DNA from: Leptospira idonii
Lineage (GTDB): Bacteria; Spirochaetota; Leptospiria; Leptospirales; Leptospiraceae
Assembly: GCF_004770995.1 (NCBI RefSeq)
Contig: NZ_RQHW01000047.1
Coordinates: 496,001-560,000 of the forward strand
Length of the DNA: 64,000 nt
Reading direction: 5' to 3'
The notes under the pieces were generated by a model. That model ran no database searches. It saw nothing but the letters and a program-made list of their open reading frames with translations, and had not been told where the DNA came from. Every line of letters starts with the position of its first letter. Within the stretch, counting starts at the first letter, position 1. Both the position numbers and the translations under genes were made by a program. Of this stretch, positions 28,747-37,630 are shown piece after piece.

Positions 28747-30156
28747 TCAGTATGCATTCCTATCCATAAGGGTTTTCCAGGGAGTGAGTAAGATGATTTT
28801 GATATCAAAGAGCAGACTCCAATTCTCTATGTAATAAATATCAGCTTCGATTCTTTTTTCGATGGAAGTATCTCCACGAAATCCTTGAATCTGCGCCCAA
28901 CCTGTGATTCCCGCTTTTGCAGCGTGACGGCGCATATATTGGTGGTGTTCCGTTTGGAACTTTTCCACATAAAAAGGTCTTTCCGGTCTGGGACCTACCA
29001 CGGACATATCACCTAACAATACATTGAAGAACTGAGGAGTTTCATCCAAGGAAAGTTTTCTCAGAATGGAACCGATTTTAGTGACTCTAGGATCGTCTTT
29101 GGTGGTCCAGATTGTATCTGATTGTTGTTTTTCTTGTACAACCATCGATCTGAATTTCATCATTCCGAAAACCTTATTGTCCAAGCCGATTCGATCCTGC
29201 CTGTAAAAAACGGGACCTTTACTGGAAAGTTTTACAAGCAAAGCGATCAGGATATAAAAAGGGCTGAATAATAAGATAAAGAAGAGTGAAAAAAGGATAT
29301 CGAAGGTTCGTTTCAAAACACGGTTGTATCCTAAACGCAAAGGAATGTTGCGAATGGAAATGACTGGAAAACCGTCCAATATCTCCACTCTTCCTTTTGC
29401 AGTGATGATTTCTTCGTAACTAGGGATTACTTTCAAATCGATTCCATGGTAATCTGAAATATCGATGGCTTCTTTTAAGAAGTCGCCTTCTTCGTGGGAA
29501 AGTGCATAAACGATTAGATCTACTTCGTTTTCTTTTACATAGTCTTCCAGATTTTTGAACTGAGTGACGATCGGAGCAGGAGATTCTCCCTCATTCTCGA
29601 TCGTTTTCGCGCCGGATACGAAACCGCTTACCACATAACCGTAGATAGAATGTCTACGGATCGTTTTCGCAAAGTTAAGTGCTGATTTCCCTGTTCCTAA
29701 AATAAGAACGGATCTCAAATTATATCCTTTGCTTCTGAGAACCTGAAGAAGGGATCGAAGAAGCAAATGGGCGACGCAAGTCAATAGAATGGTGGTGATT
29801 GCGAAATAACCTACTACCAATCGGGAAAAACTTTCTCCTCTGAAGAAAAATAGAAGAGCAAGTACGATCACTAAATTCAAAAGAACTCCGGAAATGATTC
29901 CGAAAAGTTCGTCGGTTAAGGAAAGCCCCCTTCTAGGATGATAGAGATCGATGGAAAGGAAAGAAATGGTTTGGGAGATTCCTAAAACGATTCCTAAAAT
30001 AAAATAACTTCTTACATCGATTACTTGTCTTTGGAAATCGGAATCGTCCTGCAAAAAATATCTGATTCCGAATGCCAAAGAAAAACTGATCATAGCGATC
30101 AGAAGATCAGTGAATAGGAACAATAATTTAAAGGATTGGCTTCTTTCTTTTAACAT
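28747..30156 (-). CDS. Undecaprenyl-phosphate sugar phosphotransferase (WbaP/WcaJ type)
   Basis: 469-residue polyprenol-phosphate hexose-1-phosphate transferase that loads the first sugar onto the lipid carrier for O-antigen or exopolysaccharide. Four N-terminal membrane helices (about 12-120) are followed by a CoA-binding-like Rossmann region (VLILGTGKSALNFAKTIR) and a re-entrant helix with the catalytic domain: KGPVFYRQDRIGLDNKVF, MMKFRSMV, LRKLSLDETPQFFNVLLGDM (Asp-Glu dyad in LDE) and VGPRPERPFYVEKF. The length is typical. It follows lptD by 6 bases, tying surface-polysaccharide initiation to LPS export. Confidence 0.93.
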   Translation of the reverse strand: MLKERSQSFKLLFLFTDLLIAMISFSLAFGIRYFLQDDSDFQRQVIDVRSYFILGIVLGISQTISFLSIDLYHPRRGLSLTDELFGIISGVLLNLVIVLALLFFFRGESFSRLVVGYFAITTILLTCVAHLLLRSLLQVLRSKGYNLRSVLILGTGKSALNFAKTIRRHSIYGYVVSGFVSGAKTIENEGESPAPIVTQFKNLEDYVKENEVDLIVYALSHEEGDFLKEAIDISDYHGIDLKVIPSYEEIITAKGRVEILDGFPVISIRNIPLRLGYNRVLKRTFDILFSLFFILLFSPFYILIALLVKLSSKGPVFYRQDRIGLDNKVFGMMKFRSMVVQEKQQSDTIWTTKDDPRVTKIGSILRKLSLDETPQFFNVLLGDMSVVGPRPERPFYVEKFQTEHHQYMRRHAAKAGITGWAQIQGFRGDTSIEKRIEADIYYIENWSLLFDIKIILLTPWKTLMDRNAY

Positions 30157-30162
30157 ATAAAA

Positions 30163-33129
30163 CTACTGCGATTCCGATGCGACTCCGGAAGTCAAACCGT
30201 CCAAAGGTCTTTTCCTAAAACGATACAACCTAACTCTCGTTGCTTGAGCACTGGAAGAGTCTCCGAAACTGAAGTTGGTGAGGTTGACCGAAAAAAATAC
30301 GGATTGATCGTAAAAAGTAAGCTGATTGTCCGCAGAAGCACCGCCCGGAAACGCTCTCAGATTCATACTATAACCCAGCCTGTACTCCCAGTTATGCAGA
30401 TCCAATTTGAAAGTCATCATAAATCGGTTGATGTTGAATACCGCTTTTTGACGTTTATCTTGTCCTAAAGCTCCCGATCCTGCTGCTACGTCTTCAAAGA
30501 TCGTAGTTTGATCATAATTGACCCCTGTTTGGGAAGTGTACAATTCAGGGGTGGTGCTCATCGCATAAAATTGACCTTGCGCAAGTGCTGTGAGTCTCCA
30601 AGGTTCCGTCACCCTGGAATCTAACTCAAGTTCGATGCCTGAATATCTGGTGATTTTCGTATCGGTTTTGAAGAAAAATCGGTAACTGTCCAGATAAGAA
30701 TCTTTATAAACATGATACCAAGTGGAACCCATTTCCAAACTGCGGAAGGCTCGAATGATGGGCCAGGAAAAGCCCCCCATTTTGTAGGATATAGTCAAGT
30801 TATTCGATAAAGATCTGTTTTGAGGAGTATGATGAACGTAGTCGTTGTTGATAAAAATCCCTGAATAGAAATTTCTTTTTCTTTCGAGAAGACTCGGTCT
30901 TCTGGTTTGAAATCCATCCACAAAGTCGATGAATCCTCCCACACGCACAACCGTATAATACCATCTTTGTTGGCTGGTGAGACTGGGGTTGTATCCGGGG
31001 GAAAGAACCCTTAGGTCTCTGATGGTTCTTACGGATACATCCCAATCGTTCAATGCGTAACTTTCCAAAGCAAACTCTGCTTCGTGTTGGCGCAAATTTC
31101 CTAAAATAGGATCTTTCATTTCCGCCTTTTCAGCTTCCAGTCTGCGATATGTGGTGGTAAAAAATAGTTCAGGAACACCGAATCTTGCCGTGTGGGATTG
31201 GCGGATGTATTGAAAGGACTGCTGCTTTAGAATGTTTGCATATGCCTTATTGGAATCCAAATCAGGACTGTTGGCCGCAGTGCCGCTTCCCGGATATTCC
31301 ACAGTTTGTTTTGTTGCTCCCATATAAGCGGAAGGAGTGAAGGACGCATAGGCACCCAAACTCATAGGAGAACGAAAACCAGTTTCTCCCATAACGTTTG
31401 TTTGCGTTCTTAAAACGAAGTCGTTGTATCTTCCCGAAGGATCATACTGATTGGTTCCTGGAATGGTAGACTGAGTCGGTGCTCCATAAAGTCTGTTCAC
31501 GTTGGTTTGAACGTTTAAATCCCAATACAACGGGCTGTTCGCATAAGGCAAAGTTCCTACTTGGCTGGAGTTACGAATCGTAATCGCAGGAAGAGTGTCC
31601 GCTGCAGCAAAATATTTATTCGCTTGGATTTGATAGAACATGGTTCTGCTCATACCCAAAGCAACACTCAAATCCCCTCTGTTCTCAGTATAATTTAAGT
31701 TCCAATTCAAAAGGTTACGAATGAGGCCGAAACGTACATCCCTTTGTGTATACATGGATTGGATCGAATTGGAAGGTTCGTATCTGTTTCCGTATTCATA
31801 ATCAAACTGTCTATTGCTGAAATTCTCGTATTGCAATTGTAAGTTGCGGGTAGTGTCTTTGCTGAAATCGTTCGACTTCGCATTCAATCGGATTTCCGCT
31901 TTCCACCAAGGATCATAATCCACGCCTGTGTTTCTATAAGGAAGTCCCGCATAAGGGAACTGTTCTCCCCGATCCACATTATTTGTGACGGCCACATTTC
32001 CGATTCCCATGTTTGAGAATCGATCCTCATAAACGGAAGTGATACTTGTTTTTTTATGATTCGCGTAACCAAGGTTGATGTTGTAGTTTAAATTGGGGGA
32101 TACTTTCCAAGCTTCTAATTGAGCCGCCTGACCCGTTTTTTCATACATATCGAACCTGAATTTATATCCGTTCGCTAAAAACAAAGAGTTCGGATAAGGA
32201 TCCGACCATTGATAAGAGTTCTGTAAAAACCAGCCTTGTGTGTTGTTTTTACCGGATTGAACCAGCCATCCGTTCCCTGATTCCGAGTTGTAAAGAACGG
32301 GAAGCCAGAAAAGAGGAGTTCCTCCGACCTTATAAGTGATTTGGAAAGCGACGACGGATTTGTCGTCATAGATAACGATCTTCTTTGCTTGAAAAGATTC
32401 ATGAGGGAGTTCCGCATTACAAGCGGTAAAGTATCCCATCTCCATCAAATATCTTTTTTCATCCAAACGTTTTAGTTTTTGACCTATGAAAAAAGAAGGG
32501 TACACGCTCAATTTGGAGTTATATACCACTCCTTGGTTGAGTTTGAGATCGTATAAGAAGCGTTCACCGGTTACTTTTGCTTGACCGTCCCTGTATTCGA
32601 CTCCGCCTTCCGCATAAATTTCTTGTCTTTGAGAATCGATAGAAACTGAATCCGCCTGCAGTTCCCCGCCTTTGATTTTCAATCTAACCTTTCCTCTTAA
32701 AACAAGAACTCCTCCTTGCGTTTTATCGATGTTGAGTAATTGTCCTTCCGCTGCATTTTGGATTTGGATGGGAGATTCTTTCTTTTTTTGATTCGCTAAT
32801 ATGGATTCGGGAGTGACTTCTTGAGCCAAAGGAGGAACGAGAGCTTCTCTTAATCTTTCTCTTTTTACGTAAATCGTTCCTTGAGGATTGAGCCCTAGAT
32901 TTCTAAGAGTCTCATCCACCTCTCTGTCCGTCATGGCATCGACTGATTTTTGCACCAAACTTCTTTGTACGTTGACAGTCGTTGCCTTTCTTTCTTCTTC
33001 TTGAGGATTTGATTTTGTGCCTGTAAATTCAGGGAAGATCAGCTTCAATCCCTCAGTGTCTTGAGAATGAACCGATTTTGGGAGAAAGATTCCCAGATAC
33101 AAAATGGGGATAAGAAGTATTTTACGCAC
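30163..33129 (-). CDS. lptD: LPS-assembly outer-membrane protein LptD
   Basis: Outer-membrane translocon that places LPS in the outer leaflet together with LptE. 988 residues: signal peptide (MRKILLIPILYLGIFLPKSV, cleavage about HSQ), an N-terminal helical lead-in, then an OstA/LptA-like beta-jellyroll (about 120-270: GGVLVLRGKVRLKIKGGELQ, SIDSQRQEIYAEGGVEYRDG, GERFLYDLKLNQGVV, FTACNAELPHESFQAKKIVI), then a long beta-barrel rich in aromatic strands to the C-terminus. I count only one cysteine (in FTACNAE), so the two disulfides that lock E. coli LptD cannot form. It heads the tight minus-strand run. Confidence 0.88.
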   Translation of the reverse strand: MRKILLIPILYLGIFLPKSVHSQDTEGLKLIFPEFTGTKSNPQEEERKATTVNVQRSLVQKSVDAMTDREVDETLRNLGLNPQGTIYVKRERLREALVPPLAQEVTPESILANQKKKESPIQIQNAAEGQLLNIDKTQGGVLVLRGKVRLKIKGGELQADSVSIDSQRQEIYAEGGVEYRDGQAKVTGERFLYDLKLNQGVVYNSKLSVYPSFFIGQKLKRLDEKRYLMEMGYFTACNAELPHESFQAKKIVIYDDKSVVAFQITYKVGGTPLFWLPVLYNSESGNGWLVQSGKNNTQGWFLQNSYQWSDPYPNSLFLANGYKFRFDMYEKTGQAAQLEAWKVSPNLNYNINLGYANHKKTSITSVYEDRFSNMGIGNVAVTNNVDRGEQFPYAGLPYRNTGVDYDPWWKAEIRLNAKSNDFSKDTTRNLQLQYENFSNRQFDYEYGNRYEPSNSIQSMYTQRDVRFGLIRNLLNWNLNYTENRGDLSVALGMSRTMFYQIQANKYFAAADTLPAITIRNSSQVGTLPYANSPLYWDLNVQTNVNRLYGAPTQSTIPGTNQYDPSGRYNDFVLRTQTNVMGETGFRSPMSLGAYASFTPSAYMGATKQTVEYPGSGTAANSPDLDSNKAYANILKQQSFQYIRQSHTARFGVPELFFTTTYRRLEAEKAEMKDPILGNLRQHEAEFALESYALNDWDVSVRTIRDLRVLSPGYNPSLTSQQRWYYTVVRVGGFIDFVDGFQTRRPSLLERKRNFYSGIFINNDYVHHTPQNRSLSNNLTISYKMGGFSWPIIRAFRSLEMGSTWYHVYKDSYLDSYRFFFKTDTKITRYSGIELELDSRVTEPWRLTALAQGQFYAMSTTPELYTSQTGVNYDQTTIFEDVAAGSGALGQDKRQKAVFNINRFMMTFKLDLHNWEYRLGYSMNLRAFPGGASADNQLTFYDQSVFFSVNLTNFSFGDSSSAQATRVRLYRFRKRPLDGLTSGVASESQ

Positions 33130-33270
33130 GAGGAAAGGATGCTTTGAAAGTATAGAACGAAGATTTCAAGACTTGCCAAAAAATCAATGGGAAAAGAGGT
33201 TTAGACTCTTTTTGCCCCTTTGTTTCTCTCGAAAATCGCCTCCCAAATTCCCAAAATTTTAGGAAAAGAG

Positions 33271-33299
33271 TTTGCCAAAACTTAGGCAAAGGACATAAT
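33271..33299 (+). promoter_or_regulatory. Predicted promoter with overlapping inverted repeat, divergent lptD gap
   Basis: TTGCCA (33272-33277) and CATAAT (33294-33299) are 16 bases apart, facing the small gene at 33339. A 6-base inverted repeat TTTGCC (33271-33276) / GGCAAA (33285-33290) covers the -35 box and spacer and could be an operator. The rest of the 200-base gap (33130-33338) shows no gene. Consensus-based prediction only. Confidence 0.42.
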
Positions 33300-33338
33300 T
33301 TTCTGGTCTAAGAATGGAAATATTTCCAGGAGATTTTG

Positions 33339-33725
33339 ATGTCAAAAACATATTCTGGGGAAAGAATCCCAGGGACCGTCAATTATCATGTTTTTGTAAA
33401 CGAAGGAAAGGCAAAACGGGAACTGCTTCTTGACCAAAGAAGGAAAATGGACAATTTTCTCCCTGATTCCGATTTAGGCCTTAGGAACGAAGTCGCTTAT
33501 CGCATCTCTCTTGCCATACTATTTGATTATACCGGCGATCTGCAGCTTTCCGAATCCAACTTTCGGGATTTCAAAAAAAATATAGAAAGGCTCATTTCGG
33601 AAGACCAATGGCTGATCCATTCGGCTCGCATCGAAGTGTTTCTGAATCAAAACGATGAAGAAGAAAGTTTGGTGGATTATTCTTCTTTCAGTGGAGTGAA
33701 TTCTTCCGGTTCTGCAGTGATTTAA
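33339..33725 (+). CDS. Conserved-looking small protein, function unknown
   Basis: 128 residues from ATG 33339, chosen over the adjoining TTG (33336) because AGGAG (33328-33332) is then 6 bases away. The N-terminus MSKTYSGERIPGTVNYHVFV is followed by a charged helical middle (DQRRKMDNFLPDSDLGLRNE) and a Ser-rich tail. No signal peptide, no membrane helix and no motif I recognise. Own predicted promoter. Its stop codon interlocks with the convergent gene at 33722 (TTAA). Confidence 0.7.
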   Translation: MSKTYSGERIPGTVNYHVFVNEGKAKRELLLDQRRKMDNFLPDSDLGLRNEVAYRISLAILFDYTGDLQLSESNFRDFKKNIERLISEDQWLIHSARIEVFLNQNDEEESLVDYSSFSGVNSSGSAVI

Positions 33726-34816
33726 ATCGGAGGGGAGACGGGAAGTTGTACCACCCATTCTCCTCCTACTTCTAAATCCTTTCGGAAAATATTCCCTTTG
33801 TGTTCTTGAATGATGGCTCTGGTGATTTCTAGAGATTCGAAATGAGAAAGGGATCTGGACAGGTCTTCTTTCCCGTTATCGAATATACTAATTTGTATAT
33901 AATTTTTTTCTTCGATCAGCAATGTATGAAGGAAGATTTGAATCTTACGATTTAAGGTGTTTTCGTGAGCGGTAGTCACCCTGCTTCTAGCGTCCTGCAA
34001 TAGATTCAAAAATACCTGTTTGATTTTCTGTGATTGGCAGGGAACCAGAGGAAGATCGTCCGATTGTATCTCACATTGAATTCCTTCTTTCAAGAAATAA
34101 TGATGTAGGAAGGAACGAGTGTCCGCAATCACGATCATAATATTGGAATAGCTCCATTGATTCGTTGTGGTTTGCGAATAAGAGACCAGGTTTTTGATGA
34201 TTTTCGCGATTCTTTCCGACTCTTCCATAATCTTTTTGGAATAGGAAGTGATTTGGGGAAGACCTGCTTTTCCCGCTTCCAAGCCGATGAGTTCCGCTAA
34301 ATTGAGAATGGAAGTGAGAGGATTATTGACTTCATGTGAAATCCCAGTCGCCACAAGCCCAATGGTTTCCCATTTCTGGGTTTCCGAGAGTTTGTTTTGT
34401 ACGTCTCTCAATTGTTTTTGGATATGGGATTTATAAATCGCCATCTCTACGGAAATGTATAGATCTCTGCTGTTGAATGGTTTGATCAAATAACCGAATG
34501 GTTCCGTAGTTTTGGCTCGATCCAAAGTGGATTCGTCCGAATAAGCGGTGAGATAAATGATGGGAAGATCTTTTCTTTGTTTGATGATTTTAGCGACTTC
34601 GATTCCATCCAAATCACCGTTTAACATAATATCCATCAAAACAAGATCGTAAGTTTCCGTATCTACGCTTTCCAAAGCTGCCTGCCCTTCGGACACGTAG
34701 TTGGAGATATAACCGTATTGTTTGAGTGTGGAACAAATATTGATGGCAATGATTCTTTCGTCTTCTACGACCAGAACTTTTTTATTCGAATTGGGAGTGA
34801 TTAGATTCGTTGTCAT
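33722..34816 (-). CDS. Receiver domain fused to a degenerate histidine-kinase core
   Basis: 364 residues. Residues 10-125 form a CheY-like receiver (VLVVEDE, phospho-acceptor D62 in VLMDIML, T90, K112 in IKPF). A short linker helix leads to a HisKA dimerisation domain with phospho-acceptor H161 in ATGISHEVNNPLTS. The ATP-binding domain is degraded: the N box reads NLLQDA (D275 instead of Asn), the G1 box DNGKE has lost its second Gly and no GxGL (G2) box is visible. It may accept phosphate or dimerise without binding ATP, or act as a phosphatase. Divergent from the helicase gene. Confidence 0.85.
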   Translation of the reverse strand: MTTNLITPNSNKKVLVVEDERIIAINICSTLKQYGYISNYVSEGQAALESVDTETYDLVLMDIMLNGDLDGIEVAKIIKQRKDLPIIYLTAYSDESTLDRAKTTEPFGYLIKPFNSRDLYISVEMAIYKSHIQKQLRDVQNKLSETQKWETIGLVATGISHEVNNPLTSILNLAELIGLEAGKAGLPQITSYSKKIMEESERIAKIIKNLVSYSQTTTNQWSYSNIMIVIADTRSFLHHYFLKEGIQCEIQSDDLPLVPCQSQKIKQVFLNLLQDARSRVTTAHENTLNRKIQIFLHTLLIEEKNYIQISIFDNGKEDLSRSLSHFESLEITRAIIQEHKGNIFRKDLEVGGEWVVQLPVSPPI

Positions 34817-34898
34817 CTGGGGGTCTAATTCGGCATTCTATATCCTGGGTGAGTTTTCCTGTTTGTCAATCGAATCAAATTTAAAAAAATGATCTTCA

Positions 34899-36920
34899 GT
34901 GAAAAAAGAAAATTCCCTAAATCCCTCTCAATTGGCAGCCTCCGAGACGTTGGGAAAACCGGTTTTGGTCATCGCAGGTGCCGGAACGGGAAAAACAAAC
35001 ACTCTGGTCCACAGACTTCTTTTTTTAGTGAATTCAGGGATTGATCCCTCTTCCCTTCTTCTGCTAACATTTACTAGGCGAGCAGCTAAGGAGATGTTGT
35101 CCAGGGCATCCGGTCTTTTGGATAAAAGAATGACTCAGGTCAGCGGAGGAACCTTCCATTCCTTTTGTAATTTTTTTCTAAGAAAATATTCCACCCTCTT
35201 AGGATACCCTTCTAATTTTTCCATTTTGGATGAAGAAGATTCCATTCAATTGACAGGAATGGCAAGGGAAGACGTCTTGGGAAGTAAAACAAAAAAAAGA
35301 TTTCCTAAAAGAGAAACCTTACGGGAAATTTTTTCCTCCTCTTTCAATACGCAGACTTCCATAGAAAAAATATTAACGAAAGAATACCCTCAGTTTCTGA
35401 ACGACATCAAAGAGATTCAGACGGTTAAGGAAAGATACGAAATATTGAAGAAAAACAATCAATCTTTCGATTTCGACGATCTTCTGGATTGTACCAGAAA
35501 GATTCTGATGGAAAACGAAACCGTAAGAAGTAGAATTTCCAAAACCTATAAACATATATTAGTTGATGAATACCAAGATACGAATAAAGTCCAGGCGCAT
35601 ATCTCCTGTTTAATGGCAAGTATTCATGAGAATATTATGGTTGTAGGGGACGACGCACAGTGCATCTACGGATTCAGAGGCGCCAACGTAAGAAACATTT
35701 TGGATTTTCCTCAAATTTTCCCTAACACGCTCAAAATCACTCTGGAAGAGAATTACAGAAGTTCGAAACCGATCTTAAATTTGGCAAATTCCGCCTTATC
35801 TAAGTTTAAGGAAAAATTCGATAAAAATTTATTCACACAAAAAACTTCTCCGAACCGTCTTCCCAAACTCATCCAACTCAAATCCCAAGAGGAAGAAGCA
35901 AGTTTCGTTGCGGAAGAAGTTTTAAAACAAAATGAAAACGGAATTCCTTTTCGAGAGATTGCGGTTCTTTCCCGTTCCGGATGGCATAGCAACTTGATCG
36001 AACTGGAATTCAATGCCAGAAAAATCCCTTATAAAAAATACGGAGGGAAAAAATTTCTGGAACTTGCTCATATCAAAGATGTTCTCTCCTATCTCCGTAT
36101 TTTACATAATCCTGCGGACTCTCTTTCTTGGAACAGAGTCCTTCATTTGGAAGCGGGAGTCGGTCCGAAACAGTCTGCTCTTTTTCTGCAAAGATGGGAA
36201 AAACTCCCCCAAGCGGAAGTGAGTTTCGATCTTGAAAATGAAATTTCTTTCTGGATCGGATTTACGGAAGAAGCAAAACAAAATATTCTAAAATTATTGA
36301 ATTTACTGAAACAGGTTTCGATTTCCGAAAACAAAAAAGTGACGTTTGCATTCGAATCCTTCCTGACTCATTATCTTCCCATCTTACAAAGAGAATACGA
36401 CGATCCCGAAAAAAGAACCAACGATTTGGATTCCTTAAAACTCATCACGAAAGACGCATCCGATTTGGGAGAATTTTTGGCGACTCTTAGTTTGGAACCG
36501 ATCGAATCTTCTTATACGGGTACGGACGATCCGGAAGAAGAAGGATACGTCACACTCTCCACCATTCATTCCGCAAAAGGATTGGAATGGAAAACAGTAT
36601 TTCTCATTCAGGCGATCCAAGGACAACTCCCTTCTTCTAGAGTGAAAACCTGGGAAGAATTGGAAGAAGAAAGAAGGCTGTTTTATGTAGGAATCACCAG
36701 GGCAAAAGAGGATCTGTTTTTGGTATGTCCTTTGGCAGAAGAGAAAAAATCGATCCAGCTTCAGGAAGTCAGCAGGTTCATTTCCGAATTGGAAAATTCC
36801 AAAGAATTACTCGATTGGCAGGAATATCATTCGGAACCGGACGTTTCTTCCTCCGAAAAGGGAGAAAATTTAGGGAAAACAGAGAGGTTTCAGCAGATTC
36901 AAAATTACTTTTTGAATTGA
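34899..36920 (+). CDS. UvrD/Rep/PcrA-type superfamily 1A DNA helicase
   Basis: 673 residues with all SF1A motifs: Q-motif NPSQLAA, Walker A AGAGTGKT (about 27-34), motif Ia LTFTRRAAKEM, motif II VDEYQDTN, motif III VGDDAQCIYGFRGA, motif IV LEENYRSS, motif V TLSTIHSAKGLEWK and motif VI LFYVGITRAKEDLFLV. These proteins unwind DNA 3'-5' in nucleotide-excision repair, mismatch repair or replication restart. UvrD, Rep and PcrA cannot be told apart here. The start is GTG 34899 (MKKENSLNPSQ). The C-terminal tail lacks the long PcrA RNA-polymerase-binding region. Confidence 0.94.
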   Translation: MKKENSLNPSQLAASETLGKPVLVIAGAGTGKTNTLVHRLLFLVNSGIDPSSLLLLTFTRRAAKEMLSRASGLLDKRMTQVSGGTFHSFCNFFLRKYSTLLGYPSNFSILDEEDSIQLTGMAREDVLGSKTKKRFPKRETLREIFSSSFNTQTSIEKILTKEYPQFLNDIKEIQTVKERYEILKKNNQSFDFDDLLDCTRKILMENETVRSRISKTYKHILVDEYQDTNKVQAHISCLMASIHENIMVVGDDAQCIYGFRGANVRNILDFPQIFPNTLKITLEENYRSSKPILNLANSALSKFKEKFDKNLFTQKTSPNRLPKLIQLKSQEEEASFVAEEVLKQNENGIPFREIAVLSRSGWHSNLIELEFNARKIPYKKYGGKKFLELAHIKDVLSYLRILHNPADSLSWNRVLHLEAGVGPKQSALFLQRWEKLPQAEVSFDLENEISFWIGFTEEAKQNILKLLNLLKQVSISENKKVTFAFESFLTHYLPILQREYDDPEKRTNDLDSLKLITKDASDLGEFLATLSLEPIESSYTGTDDPEEEGYVTLSTIHSAKGLEWKTVFLIQAIQGQLPSSRVKTWEELEEERRLFYVGITRAKEDLFLVCPLAEEKKSIQLQEVSRFISELENSKELLDWQEYHSEPDVSSSEKGENLGKTERFQQIQNYFLN

Positions 36921-36969
36921 TTTTCTTTCCTTTTCCCTTGGAATTATGCTTACCATTTCGGAGGTTCTC

Positions 36970-37536
36970 ATGAAATCACTCTCTCTTAAGAGGGCATTGA
37001 ATTTATTCCTTTTACTGTCTTTGTTTTTCTTCATCGCATGTTCTTCCTCTTCTCCTAAAGAAGGAGAGTCTTCTCAATCTGCAGCACCGGCAGAATCCAG
37101 CACTTCAAGAAGCGTTGAAAATGTAGATGCTTCTGATCCGAATAAATCGGATAAAAAAGGCTGTGTGGAAGGAGACTGTGTCAACGGAATCGGAAAATAC
37201 ATCTACGACAATGGTGATATTTATACAGGTTCTTTTAAGAACGACCAAAGAGAAGGTCAGGGAAATTTTCTATATACGGACGGAGAAAAATTCACAGGTT
37301 CCTATGTTGCTGACAAACGACAAGGTGCAGGAGAATACAATTTCAAAAACGGCGATAAGTATGTAGGCGAATTCAAAGACGGTCAGATCAACGGGAAAGG
37401 AACTTATACATTTAAAGACGGCAAGTCTTTGAACGGCGATTTTACTGCGGATGGAACAGAAGGTACGGGAACTTTGCTGGAAGAAGGCAAACCTAGAAAC
37501 TGTAAGATACAAGCAAGAAAACTGCTCTGCGAATAA
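36970..37536 (+). CDS. MORN-repeat lipoprotein
   Basis: 188 residues from ATG 36970 (site CGGAGG 5 bases upstream; an earlier in-frame ATG at 36946 lacks one). Signal peptide, lipobox FFIAC with C24, then a Ser-rich linker. Residues about 75-170 contain four MORN repeats of about 23 residues each (KYIYDNGDIYTGSFKNDQRE, NFLYTDGEKFTGSYVADKRQ, EYNFKNGDKYVGEFKDGQIN, TYTFKDGKSLNGDFTADGTE). MORN repeats form extended beta-hairpin rods that bind proteins or lipids. The role here is unknown. A strong terminator follows. Confidence 0.92.
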   Translation: MKSLSLKRALNLFLLLSLFFFIACSSSSPKEGESSQSAAPAESSTSRSVENVDASDPNKSDKKGCVEGDCVNGIGKYIYDNGDIYTGSFKNDQREGQGNFLYTDGEKFTGSYVADKRQGAGEYNFKNGDKYVGEFKDGQINGKGTYTFKDGKSLNGDFTADGTEGTGTLLEEGKPRNCKIQARKLLCE

Positions 37537-37579
37537 TTATAACCTGTTTTTACTTTCTTTAGGAAGTTTTCTGCATCGA

Positions 37580-37616
37580 AACCTTTCTCTCAAAACAAAG
37601 AGAGAAAGGTTTTTTT
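37580..37616 (+). terminator. Rho-independent terminator after the MORN lipoprotein
   Basis: 12-base perfect stem (AACCTTTCTCTC 37580-37591, GAGAGAAAGGTT 37600-37611), 8-base A-rich loop, then a T run to 37616. It lies in the gap between two convergent genes. Confidence 0.93.
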
Positions 37617-37630
37617 GTGCCTAATTTAAG

